A stretch of 64,000 nucleotides of DNA, taken from NCBI RefSeq assembly GCF_000472785.1, contig NZ_AXAL01000015.1, forward strand, positions 62,001 to 126,000, given 5' to 3'. Positions 14,958-23,159 of this stretch are shown here, in pieces. The notes beneath the pieces are model-generated. The model worked only from the letters and a program-made list of their open reading frames with translations, was not told the origin of the DNA and searched no databases. The stretch is from Mesorhizobium loti CJ3sym. GTDB taxonomy: Bacteria > Pseudomonadota > Alphaproteobacteria > Rhizobiales > Rhizobiaceae. Position 1 is the stretch's first letter. Each line of letters opens with the position of its first letter. Both the position numbers and the translations under genes were made by a program.

Positions 14958-16610
14958 CTATCTGTCGGATAGCTGCCAGCGCGGATTGATCCATGGTTCC
15001 TGGTTCGACGGCGCCAGCGGCGTGCGGCCAAGGATGTGGTCGGACGCCTTCTCGCCGGTCATGATCGACGGCGCGTTGAGGTTGCCGTTGGTGACACGCG
15101 GGAAGATCGAAGAGTCCGCGACCCGCAATCCGTCGACACCGATGACCCGGCATTCCGGATCGACGACACTCATCGCATCGTCGGCGCGACCCATCTTGCA
15201 GGTGCCGCAGGGATGGTAGGCACTCTCGGCATGGTCGCGAATGAAGACATCGAGATCGTCGTCCGACTGAACATGGCTGCCCGGCGAAATCTCCTTGCCG
15301 CGATAGGCGTCGAAGGCCGACTGGCCGAAAATCTCGCGGGTCAGCCGGATGCAGTGGCGGAACTCTGTCCAGTCGTCCGGATGTGACATGTAGTTGAAGC
15401 GGATCACCGGTGTCGCCTTTGGGTCGGGCGAGCGCAACGTCACCGAGCCGCGCGACTTCGAGCGCATCGGTCCGACATGCGCCTGGAAGCCATGCGACTT
15501 CGCCGCCGCCTTGCCGTCATAGCGGACCGCCGCCGGGATGAAGTGGTACTGGATGTCTGGATAGTCGACGCCGTCGCGCGAGCGCACGAAAGCGGCCGCC
15601 TCGAAATGGTTGGTGGCGCCGAGCCCGGTCTTGAAGAACAGCCACTGCGCCCCGATCAACGCTTTCGAGAATGGATTCAGCACCGAATTCAGCGTGATCG
15701 GCTTGGTCGATTCCTGCTGGATATAAAGCTCCATATGGTCCTGCAGGTTGCGGCCGACGCCGGGCCTATCGGCAACGACGGCAATGCCGTTTTCGCGCAA
15801 ATGCTCGGCCGGTCCGATGCCCGACAGCATCAGGATCTTGGGCGAATTGATCGACGATGCGGCGATGATCACCTCACGTCGTGCCTTAACGACTTGAATC
15901 TGTTTGTGAGCTTCGATCTCGACGCCAACAGCGCGTTGATTCTCGATGACCACCCGGCGGGCGAAGCCCTTGAGCAGGCTAACATTCCCACGTTTGAGAG
16001 CCGGCTTCAGATAGGCCGATGCCGCCGACCAGCGGCGGCCGCCACGGATGGTCTGCTCCATCGGCCCAAAGCCTTCCTGCTTGGAGCCATTGTAATCGTC
16101 GGTCAGTTCGAACCCGGCCTGGCGGCCTGCCTCGACGAACGCGCCGTAGAGCGGATTCTTACGCGAGCCGCGTTGCACATGCAGCGGGCCGCCGTGCCCG
16201 CGCCAGCCGTCCTCGCCGCCGTCATTGTCTTCCATGCGCTTGAAATAGGGGAGCACGTCGGCAAAGCCCCAGCCTGCTGCGCCTTCTTCGGCCCAATGGT
16301 CGAAATCACGGGCATGGCCGCGCACATAGACCATGCCGTTGATTGAGGACGAGCCGCCAATCACCTTGCCGCGCGGCGTAGCCAGCACACGGCCGCCGAG
16401 ATGCGGCTCCGGCTCGCTGGCAAAGCCCCAGTCGTAGAGGCTCATATTGAGCGGGATCGACAGTGCCGACGGCATCTGGATCAACGGTCCCATATCGGTG
16501 CCGCCGAATTCGATGACGATGACCGAATGCTTGCCGTCCTCCGACAGACGATAGGCCATGGCCGAGCCGGCCGAGCCGGAGCCGATAATGACGAAATCCG
16601 CTTCAAGCAT
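14958..16610 (-). CDS. betA: choline dehydrogenase
   Basis: A FAD-dependent GMC oxidoreductase, 550 residues, converting choline to betaine aldehyde. The dinucleotide fold is at the N-terminus (DFVIIGSGSAGSAMAYRL). The GMC signature lies near residues 80-100 (PRGKVIGGSSSINGMVYVRG). The second signature is ASSINSPKILMLSGIGPAEH, and the catalytic His region is HPCGTCKMG. It overlaps the upstream dehydratase gene by 8 bases, so it is translated in the same operon. Together with betB it completes conversion of choline to the osmoprotectant glycine betaine. Confidence 0.93.
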   Translation of the reverse strand: MLEADFVIIGSGSAGSAMAYRLSEDGKHSVIVIEFGGTDMGPLIQMPSALSIPLNMSLYDWGFASEPEPHLGGRVLATPRGKVIGGSSSINGMVYVRGHARDFDHWAEEGAAGWGFADVLPYFKRMEDNDGGEDGWRGHGGPLHVQRGSRKNPLYGAFVEAGRQAGFELTDDYNGSKQEGFGPMEQTIRGGRRWSAASAYLKPALKRGNVSLLKGFARRVVIENQRAVGVEIEAHKQIQVVKARREVIIAASSINSPKILMLSGIGPAEHLRENGIAVVADRPGVGRNLQDHMELYIQQESTKPITLNSVLNPFSKALIGAQWLFFKTGLGATNHFEAAAFVRSRDGVDYPDIQYHFIPAAVRYDGKAAAKSHGFQAHVGPMRSKSRGSVTLRSPDPKATPVIRFNYMSHPDDWTEFRHCIRLTREIFGQSAFDAYRGKEISPGSHVQSDDDLDVFIRDHAESAYHPCGTCKMGRADDAMSVVDPECRVIGVDGLRVADSSIFPRVTNGNLNAPSIMTGEKASDHILGRTPLAPSNQEPWINPRWQLSDR

Positions 16611-17607
16611 GGTTCATATGCGCCATAAAATCGGCGAGCGAGACGTTGCCGCCGGTTGCCACAACAAGGACGGTCTTGTCCTTCACATCCACCTTGCCGC
16701 CGAGCAGCGCCGCCAGCGACGCCGCCCCAGACGGCTCCAGCACCAGCTTCATGCGCTCGAAGGCGATCTTCATTGCCCGCCGCACCGACTGGTCGTCGAC
16801 GGTGATGCCGCGAACGCCAGCGGTCTTGACCGCCGCGAATGGAGCGTCGCCCGGCCGTCGCGACATCAGCCCGTCGCAGATCGACTTCGGACCGATCGGC
16901 ATGGTCTCGATGGCGCCATGCGCCAGTGACGAGCCCATGCCATTGAAACCTTCCGGCTCGACGCCGATGATCTCGGTTGCCGGCGACAGATAGTGGAAGG
17001 CGAGCGAAACGCCACCGATCAACCCGCCACCGCCGACCGAACAGAACAACAGGTCGGCGCTGGCATCCTTGGCGGCAAGCTGGTCGAGCGCTTCGAGCCC
17101 GGCGCCTGCCTGGCCGGCGACGATCTCCGGGTCGTCGAAGGGATGCAGCAGGGCCAGCCCTTCGGTCTCGGCGATCTCACGCGCCTTGGCGGCGGCGACT
17201 TCCTCACGCGCGCGATCGCCGTGGTCGGTCAGCACGACACGGGCGCCATAGCCTGCCGTGGCATCGCGCTTGGCCGCCGGCGCGTCGATCGGCATGACGA
17301 TGGTGACCGGAATGCCGAGCGCCTGGCCGGCGGCGGCCAGCCCTTGCGCGAAATTGCCGGAGGAATAGGCGACGACGCCCTTTTTCGCCTCATTGGCCGA
17401 AAGCTGCTTCAAACGCCAATAGGCGCCGCGCACCTTGAAAGATCCCGCCCATTGCAGCGATTCTGGCTTGATGAAGACGCGGGCCGCGCCGGTCTCGCGA
17501 GCAAGTGCCGCCGATTCCAGCAGCGGCGTGATCTGCGTTGCCCTGGAGGTGACGGCATATGCCTGTTGGAGGTGGTCTAGGGAGGGAACGAGAAGGTCTG
17601 CCATCAT
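16603..17607 (-). CDS. PLP-dependent threonine/serine dehydratase-like enzyme inside the bet operon
   Basis: A 334-residue fold-type II PLP enzyme. The PLP lysine is in AGSFKVRGAYWRL (usually SFKxRGA), the substrate loop is SSGNFAQGLA, and the phosphate-binding Gly loop is CSVGGGGLIGGVSL. The C-terminal ATGGNVS matches the family end. There is no regulatory ACT domain, so it resembles catabolic threonine dehydratases, serine racemases or the EutB-type enzyme of ectoine use. It is coupled to betC by ATGA and to betA by 8 bases, so it belongs to the operon. The substrate is uncertain; a link to serine or threonine turnover during one-carbon use of betaine is only inference. Confidence 0.8.
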   Translation of the reverse strand: MMADLLVPSLDHLQQAYAVTSRATQITPLLESAALARETGAARVFIKPESLQWAGSFKVRGAYWRLKQLSANEAKKGVVAYSSGNFAQGLAAAGQALGIPVTIVMPIDAPAAKRDATAGYGARVVLTDHGDRAREEVAAAKAREIAETEGLALLHPFDDPEIVAGQAGAGLEALDQLAAKDASADLLFCSVGGGGLIGGVSLAFHYLSPATEIIGVEPEGFNGMGSSLAHGAIETMPIGPKSICDGLMSRRPGDAPFAAVKTAGVRGITVDDQSVRRAMKIAFERMKLVLEPSGAASLAALLGGKVDVKDKTVLVVATGGNVSLADFMAHMNHA

Positions 17608-19133
17608 TCGCCTCGCGGGAACCGTTTCTGCTCTTCGAGCACGTTCAAATCCATATGGTTGCGCATGTAACGTTCCGAAGCCTTCTGCAGCGGCTGGAAT
17701 TCCCAGGGGTAGTGCGTGCCGTTGCGCAGCGCTGGATAGACCACCCAGCGCCGCGCCTGGCTGACCCGCACGGCGGCGTCGAAAGCCGCCATGTCCCAGC
17801 GCGCGCGGACCTTTTCCATGAAGGCCGCCACCAGACCGGCGTGCGCCGGATCGGCGGCGAGATTGTTCAACTCATGCGGATCGGCCTCGATATCATAGAG
17901 TTGTGACGGATCGATCTCGCAATGGACGAACTTGTAGCGGCCGTCGCGGATCGCCACCAACGGCGCATTGGAGCCTTCGGCGACATACTCCATCAGCACC
18001 GGTGCTGTACGTGGCTTGCCATTCAGCAGTGGCAGCAGCGACTGGCCGTCGGTCCATGGCGCGATCGCGCTCATATCGATGCCGGCGAGATCGCACAGCG
18101 TCGGCGTCACGTCGAGATTGGAGACCGGCGCCTCGATCAGTCCGGCCGGTATGCCCTTGCCGGCAATCATCAGCGGCACCCGCGCCGAGCCCTCGAAGAA
18201 GCACATCTTGAACCACAGGCCGCGCTCGCCGAGCATGTCGCCGTGATCCGAGCAGAACAGGATGATCGTGTCGTCAAGCATGCGCGTGCGCTCTACCACC
18301 GACAGCAGCTCGCCGACCTTGTCGTCGAGATAGGAGATGTTGGCGAAATAGCCGCGCCGCGAGCGGCGGACCTGCTCGGCCGTGATGTCGAAGCTGTCAT
18401 AATCGGAAGCCTTGTAGAGCCGCTGTGAATGCGGATCTTGGCTGTCATAGGGAATGAAGCCAATCTCAGGCTCGAGCGCCGGGCAATCCTCGTAGAGGTC
18501 CCAATATTGCCGCCGCGCCACATAGGGGTCGTGCGGATGGGTGAAGGAGACCGTCAGGCACCAGGGTCGGTGCGCGGCATTGTCGGAGACGCGGGAGAAA
18601 TCGTAGAGCTTCTGCACCGCATGGAAGGCGACCTCGTCGTCATACTCCATCTGGTTTGAGATCTCGGCGACGCCGGCGCCGGTCACCGAGCCCAGATTGT
18701 GATACCACCAGTCGATGCGCTCGCCGGGCTTGCGGTAGTCCGGCGTCCAGCCGAAATCGGCCGGATAGATGTCGGTGGTCAGCCGCTCCTCGAAGCCATG
18801 CAACTGGTCGGGCCCCACAAAATGCATCTTGCCCGAGAGCACGGTGTGGTAGCCGTCGGCGCGCAGATGATGGGCAAAGGTTGGGATCGACGAGGCGAAT
18901 TCGGCGGCGTTGTCATATACCTCGGTGCGCGACGGTAACTGGCCGCTCATGAACGAGGCGCGGCCCGGCGCGCAGAGCGGCGAGGCCGTGTAGTTGTTGG
19001 CAAAGCGTGCCGATCGTGCGGCCAGCGCCTTCAGATGCGGCGCGTGCAGAAACGCGGCCGGCCCATCTGGGAAAAAAGTCCCGTTGAGCTGATCGACCAT
19101 GACGATCAGGAAATTGGGTCGCTTCGTGGTCAC
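17604..19133 (-). CDS. betC: choline-sulfatase
   Basis: A 509-residue type I sulfatase that hydrolyses choline-O-sulfate to choline. Residue order: metal-binding MVDQLNGTFF near the N-terminus; the formylglycine signature SPLCAPGRASFMSG (C-x-P-x-R) near residue 54; GKMHFVGPDQLHGFE; the metal site FCSDHGDMLGERG; and the C-terminal choline-sulfatase extension (VYPALRNGTHYPWEFQPL). It overlaps betI by 4 bases and the dehydratase by 4. With betI, betA and betB it lets the cell use choline sulfate as carbon, sulfur and osmoprotectant source. Confidence 0.94.
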   Translation of the reverse strand: MTTKRPNFLIVMVDQLNGTFFPDGPAAFLHAPHLKALAARSARFANNYTASPLCAPGRASFMSGQLPSRTEVYDNAAEFASSIPTFAHHLRADGYHTVLSGKMHFVGPDQLHGFEERLTTDIYPADFGWTPDYRKPGERIDWWYHNLGSVTGAGVAEISNQMEYDDEVAFHAVQKLYDFSRVSDNAAHRPWCLTVSFTHPHDPYVARRQYWDLYEDCPALEPEIGFIPYDSQDPHSQRLYKASDYDSFDITAEQVRRSRRGYFANISYLDDKVGELLSVVERTRMLDDTIILFCSDHGDMLGERGLWFKMCFFEGSARVPLMIAGKGIPAGLIEAPVSNLDVTPTLCDLAGIDMSAIAPWTDGQSLLPLLNGKPRTAPVLMEYVAEGSNAPLVAIRDGRYKFVHCEIDPSQLYDIEADPHELNNLAADPAHAGLVAAFMEKVRARWDMAAFDAAVRVSQARRWVVYPALRNGTHYPWEFQPLQKASERYMRNHMDLNVLEEQKRFPRGE

Positions 19134-19720
19134 TGTTTGCGCCGCTCGCCGAGTTTGGTTTCAAGATAGTCCTCGACCAGCGCAATCGCGGTCGCGGCGT
19201 CAGGCACGCCGTCCTTGAGCGCCCGCCTGATATAGAGCCCGTCGATCATCGCCGCCGTCGCTTCGGCGGCCCGGTCGGCCTCAGCCCTGGGCAGGATGCC
19301 GGTCAGCCCGCTCATCAGGTTCGAATGCAGCCGTCGCGCATAGACCCTGAGCAACCGGCGAAGCGCTGACGATTTCTGCGCCTCGACATAGAAGGCGAGC
19401 CAGGCGGCGATGGTTTCCGGCTGGAACTGGATGTCGGAGAAGTTGACGGCCACCACCGCCGAGACGCGCTCGCGCGGGGAAGTGGCGGATTGCAGGGCGC
19501 GGCGCATGTCGATGGTCAACTCGGCAAGGATGTGCCGCATCGTTGCCAGCAGCAGCTCGTCCTTGGCGCCGAAATAGTGATGGGCAAGCGCCGAAGACAC
19601 ACCAGCGCGCCCGGCGATCTCGGACATGGTCACGTCAAGCGAACCGCGCTCGCCGATCGCTGAGATCGTCGCGTCGATCAGCGCCTTGCGGCGCAGTGGC
19701 TCCATTCCAACTTTCGGCAT
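19130..19720 (-). CDS. betI: TetR-type repressor of betaine synthesis
   Basis: A 196-residue TetR-family regulator. The N-terminal helix-turn-helix is TMSEIAGRAGVSSALAHHYF after RRKALIDATISAIGERG, matching BetI. The C-terminal part carries the family's AWLAFYVEAQKSSALRRLL and ATAAMIDGLYIRRAL. The ATG at 19720 has GGGAA upstream; the much longer open frame to 20767 runs back over the divergent thiolase gene and is not real. BetI represses the bet genes and is released by choline. A matching dyad lies 35 bases upstream. Confidence 0.92.
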   Translation of the reverse strand: MPKVGMEPLRRKALIDATISAIGERGSLDVTMSEIAGRAGVSSALAHHYFGAKDELLLATMRHILAELTIDMRRALQSATSPRERVSAVVAVNFSDIQFQPETIAAWLAFYVEAQKSSALRRLLRVYARRLHSNLMSGLTGILPRAEADRAAEATAAMIDGLYIRRALKDGVPDAATAIALVEDYLETKLGERRKQ

Positions 19721-19754
19721 GTTGTTCCCGATTTTTGCGCGGAGATTATTTTTT

Positions 19755-19768
19755 ATTGACGGGTCAAT
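19755..19768. promoter_or_regulatory. candidate BetI operator
   Basis: The perfect 14-base dyad ATTGACGGGTCAAT is flanked by T and A runs. Half sites of the form ATTGA are known from the Escherichia coli BetI site. It lies between betI and the divergent thiolase gene, so it may control both. Confidence 0.6.
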
Positions 19769-19912
19769 CAACAAAAAATTCGACACTGGGACAGCCTGTA
19801 CCAAGCGATTGTCTTGTTTCGGCCCTTTCCGAGGCGAGGGCGATTGTTTATATTTGAACAATACCAGCGAACTGCGCCATGTCATAGGCTGGCGCCAAGG
19901 ATGGAGACCGCC

Positions 19913-21079
19913 ATGACCGCATGCATCGTTGGCTGGGCGCATTCGCGCTTTGGCAAGCTTGAAGGTGAGACGCTCGAAAGCTTGATCGTCAAGGTCGCGA
20001 CGGACGCGCTCGACCATGCCGGGATCGGTCCGGACGAGGTCGACGAGATCGTGCTCGGCCATTTCAACGCCGGCTTTTCGGCGCAGGATTTCACCGCCAG
20101 CCTGGTGCTGCAGGCCGACGACAGGCTGCGCTTCAAGCCGGCGACGCGTGTAGAGAATGCTTGCGCCACGGGATCGGCGGCGGTCCGGCAAGGCATCCGC
20201 GCCATCGACGCCAACGCGGCCCGCATCGTGCTGGTGGTCGGCGCCGAACAGATGACGACGACGCCTGGACCGGAGATCGGCAAGAACCTCTTGAAAGCAT
20301 CCTATCTGCCGGAAGATGGCGAGACACCGGCGGGCTTCGCCGGCGTCTTCGGCAAGATCGCGCAGGCCTATTTCCAGCGCTATGGCGACCAGTCGGACGC
20401 GCTCGCCATGATCGCCGCCAAGAACCACAAGAACGGCGTCGACAATCCCTATGCGCAGATGCGCAAGGATTTCGGCTACGAATTCTGCCGGCAGGAGAGC
20501 GAAAAGAACCCCTTCGTCGCCGGCCCGCTGAAGCGCACCGACTGCTCGCTGGTCTCCGACGGCGCTGCCGCCCTTATCCTTGCCGACACGGCGACCGCGC
20601 TGAAGATGCGCCGTGCCGTTGCCTTCCGTGCCAACGAACATGTGCAGGATTTCCTGCCGATGTCGAAGCGCGACATCCTGGCCTTCGAAGGCTGCGAGCA
20701 GGCTTGGGGCAAGGCGCTGAAGAACGCTGGCGTGACACTCGACGATCTCTCCTTTGTCGAAACGCATGACTGTTTCACCATCGCCGAACTGATCGAATAT
20801 GAGGCGATGGGCCTGGCCAGGCCGGGTGAGGGCGCCAGACTGGCGCTGGACGGCACGACGGCGAAGGACGGCCGCCTGCCGGTCAATCCTTCAGGCGGCT
20901 TGAAGGCCAAGGGCCATCCGATCGGGGCCACCGGTGTCTCCATGCATGTCTTGACCGCCATGCAACTCGTCGGCGAAGCCGGCGGCATCCAGGTGCCGGG
21001 CGCAAAGCTTGGCGGCATCTTCAACATGGGTGGAGCGGCCGTCGCCAACTACGTTTCCATTCTCGACCGGATCAGGTAA
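19913..21079 (+). CDS. acetyl-CoA acetyltransferase-like thiolase
   Basis: A 388-residue thiolase of the SCP2/short type. The acylation Cys lies in RVENACATGSAAVRQGIRA, the His box is VETHDCFTIAELIEYEAMGL, and the C-terminal block is NPSGGLKAKGHPIGATGVSM followed by an FNMGGAAVANY glycine loop. The ATG at 19913 has GGAG 7 bases upstream. It is divergent from betI and followed after 28 bases by the asparaginase gene. The CoA substrate is unknown; acetyl transfer or cleavage of a beta-keto-acyl-CoA is typical. Confidence 0.88.
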   Translation: MTACIVGWAHSRFGKLEGETLESLIVKVATDALDHAGIGPDEVDEIVLGHFNAGFSAQDFTASLVLQADDRLRFKPATRVENACATGSAAVRQGIRAIDANAARIVLVVGAEQMTTTPGPEIGKNLLKASYLPEDGETPAGFAGVFGKIAQAYFQRYGDQSDALAMIAAKNHKNGVDNPYAQMRKDFGYEFCRQESEKNPFVAGPLKRTDCSLVSDGAAALILADTATALKMRRAVAFRANEHVQDFLPMSKRDILAFEGCEQAWGKALKNAGVTLDDLSFVETHDCFTIAELIEYEAMGLARPGEGARLALDGTTAKDGRLPVNPSGGLKAKGHPIGATGVSMHVLTAMQLVGEAGGIQVPGAKLGGIFNMGGAAVANYVSILDRIR

Positions 21080-21107
21080 ACCGCCCCTGCATTTTGCGGG
21101 AGGTGAC

Positions 21108-22112
21108 ATGACAAATCCGGTTCTGATCGAAGTTCTGCGCGGCGCGATCGTCGAGAGCGTGCATCGCGGTGCCGTCGCGGTCTTCGACGCCGACGGCAAG
21201 CCGGTCCTGGAGATCGGCGATACCTCGAAGCCTGTCTTTCCGCGCTCGGCTGTCAAGGCGATCCAGGCCTTACCGCTGGTCGAAACGGGTGCTGCCGATG
21301 CCTATGGCTTCGGCAGCCGCGAGCTGGCGCTCGCCTGCGCATCCCATTCGGGCGAGCCGGCGCATGTCGAACTGGCGCGGTCCATGCTGGCCAAGGCTGG
21401 GCTCGATGAGCGCGCACTCGAATGCGGCACGCATTGGCCTTCGAATCATGAGGCAGAGATTGCGCTGGCCCGTGCCGGCGGCTTGCCGAACGCGTTGCAC
21501 AACAATTGCTCCGGCAAGCATTCCGGCTTCCTCTGCACCTGCGTCCATTCCGGCATTGCACACGGGGGCTACGTGAAGGCCAGGCACGGTCTGCAGGAGA
21601 TGGTGCGCGACGCCATGCAATCGGTCACCGGCGCCGTCCACAGCGCGGATGAGCGGGCGACCGATGGCTGCTCGATCCCGACCTATGCGGTGCCGCTGAA
21701 AAGTTTCGCGCTCGGCTTTGCGCGCATGGCCACGACATCAGGTTTTGGCCCCGAGCGCGCAAAGGCCGCCAAGCGACTGCTTTCGGCCTGCATGGCAGAA
21801 CCATTCTTCGTTGCTGGCACGGGTCGCGCCGATGTCGCCTTGATGGAAGCGGCACCGGGCCGGATTTTTGCGAAAGGCGGCGCCGAAGGCGTCCACTGCG
21901 CCGCAATCCCGGAACTTGGCCTCGGCATCGCGATCAAATGCGATGATGGCGCCGGGCGCGCTGGCGAGGCCATTGCAGCCGCCGTCCTTTCCGGGCTGTT
22001 GCGTGCCGACGAGGCCTTGGCGGCGAAGCTACTCGAAATGGCAAACGCGCCGATCCAGAGTCGGATCGGCGCCGAGGTCGGTGCATTGCGGCCGACCTCA
22101 GCCCTCGGCTGA
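21108..22112 (+). CDS. ansA: L-asparaginase of the Rhizobium (class 3) type
   Basis: A 334-residue asparaginase II family protein unrelated to the bacterial type I/II enzymes. Diagnostic blocks are FPRSAVKAIQALPLVE (the Ser-x-x-Lys pair), ALACASHSGEPAH, LHNNCSGKHSGFLCTC (conserved Cys and Lys) and AKGGAEGVHCAAIPELGLGIAIK. It hydrolyses asparagine to aspartate and ammonia in the cytoplasm. GGGAGGTGAC precedes the ATG at 21108. It follows the thiolase gene closely and is probably co-transcribed. The gene ends 10 bases before the convergent HD-domain gene. Confidence 0.9.
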   Translation: MTNPVLIEVLRGAIVESVHRGAVAVFDADGKPVLEIGDTSKPVFPRSAVKAIQALPLVETGAADAYGFGSRELALACASHSGEPAHVELARSMLAKAGLDERALECGTHWPSNHEAEIALARAGGLPNALHNNCSGKHSGFLCTCVHSGIAHGGYVKARHGLQEMVRDAMQSVTGAVHSADERATDGCSIPTYAVPLKSFALGFARMATTSGFGPERAKAAKRLLSACMAEPFFVAGTGRADVALMEAAPGRIFAKGGAEGVHCAAIPELGLGIAIKCDDGAGRAGEAIAAAVLSGLLRADEALAAKLLEMANAPIQSRIGAEVGALRPTSALG

Positions 22113-22122
22113 AGAGCACCGT

Positions 22123-22746
22123 CTAGATCGCCGCGCGTGCCGCGGCGACAGCAGGGTTCGACATGGCTTCTCGTTGGTTGGCTCTGACGACAGCTGGGTC
22201 ATAGCTCTTGCGGGCGAAGACTTCCCTCACCATCGGCGCGAAGAATTCCAGCGGCCGGGTCGAATAGTCCGGGTCAAAGCTCGACTGGTCCCATTTTTCG
22301 CAGAACTCGGTGCAGTCGTCGAAATAGGCGCTTTCCCGGAACGCGTCGCGCTTGTGCGGATTGGCCCCGACATGCTCGCCATAATAGACAAGCTGGAAAT
22401 CGCCATGCTTCTCGACCACCCAGGCGCATTGCTCGCGCACGAACGGTCGTATGATGGCGGCGGCGTATTCGTCGTGGTTATAGGGCGCGTAGATATCGCC
22501 GATATCGTGCATTAGCGCCGACACCACCCAGTCTACGTCGGCGCCAGCATTCCAGGCCCGCGTGGCGGCCTGCAACGAATGACCGAGCCGCGTCACCTTG
22601 TAGCCTGACAGCGATTTGTCGAGTTCGACCATGGCCGCCAGTAGCCGATCGGCCGTGCCTGCGGCATATTCGATTTCATGCGCGGTCAGGAAGGCATAAT
22701 CCTCGCGGTCGCCATCCTTCATCTGGGTGAACTTTACCGCTTCCAT
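22123..22746 (-). CDS. HD-domain protein resembling PhnZ/MIOX-type diiron oxygenases
   Basis: A 207-residue HD-fold protein. Metal-ligand candidates are His in RLGHSLQAATRA, His-Asp in SALMHDIGDIY, His in YNHDEYAAAIIRP and His in VVEKHGDFQLVYY. This small HD class includes mixed-valent diiron oxygenases (PhnZ, TmpB, myo-inositol oxygenase) as well as hydrolases. The C-terminal block KWDQSSFDPDYSTRPLEFF is characteristic of a widespread uncharacterised branch. The ATG at 22746 has GGAAGGTGA upstream. It is the last gene of an operon with a Rieske protein and an amidohydrolase; a redox partner next door favours oxygenase chemistry. Substrate unknown. Confidence 0.7.
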   Translation of the reverse strand: MEAVKFTQMKDGDREDYAFLTAHEIEYAAGTADRLLAAMVELDKSLSGYKVTRLGHSLQAATRAWNAGADVDWVVSALMHDIGDIYAPYNHDEYAAAIIRPFVREQCAWVVEKHGDFQLVYYGEHVGANPHKRDAFRESAYFDDCTEFCEKWDQSSFDPDYSTRPLEFFAPMVREVFARKSYDPAVVRANQREAMSNPAVAAARAAI

Positions 22747-22772
22747 CGTCGTCACCTTCCGCAACCAGAAAC

Positions 22773-23159
22773 CTAGCGGCCGAGCTCAAGATAGAGGTCG
22801 TCGCCCACGACCTCGACCGGAAATGTCCGAGCCTTCAGCCTGTCATCGACGAGGCATTTTCCCGACCTGATCTCGAATTCCCAGCCGTGCCAGGCACAGC
22901 GGACGATTTCGCCTGCGCGCTCATAGACGAATTCCGCCCTGTCGGTCGGCCTGGTGGTTCCACAAACCGGCCCTTCGCAAAGCCGGCCTGCCCGGTGCGG
23001 GCAGATGTTGAGCAAGGCGGCATAGCCATCGTCGAGCTGGAATATACCGATGCCGATGCGGCCGAAGGCGACGATCCTGGGTTGCCCGATCGCGACCTCG
23101 TTGACCTTGCAGGCAAAGGTGCGGCCTCGGACTGGCACGGCTGCTGCATTGGCCGTCAT
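22773..23159 (-). CDS. Rieske [2Fe-2S] ferredoxin-like protein
   Basis: A 128-residue protein with both cluster boxes: C-x-H in NICPHRAGRLC and C-x-x-H in VRCAWHGWEFEI. It has only the Rieske domain, without a catalytic oxygenase part, so it is an electron-transfer partner. The spacing between the boxes is long (about 40 residues, with extra Cys in CEGPVCG). It shares one base with the amidohydrolase stop (TGATG), so the two are coupled. It may feed electrons to the downstream HD protein or to an unlinked oxygenase. Confidence 0.88.
   Translation of the reverse strand: MTANAAAVPVRGRTFACKVNEVAIGQPRIVAFGRIGIGIFQLDDGYAALLNICPHRAGRLCEGPVCGTTRPTDRAEFVYERAGEIVRCAWHGWEFEIRSGKCLVDDRLKARTFPVEVVGDDLYLELGR

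Noticed and set aside
19721..20767. N-terminal extension of the betI frame to 545 codons
   Set aside because: The extension covers the divergent thiolase gene; BetI begins at 19720 with a ribosome site and normal length.
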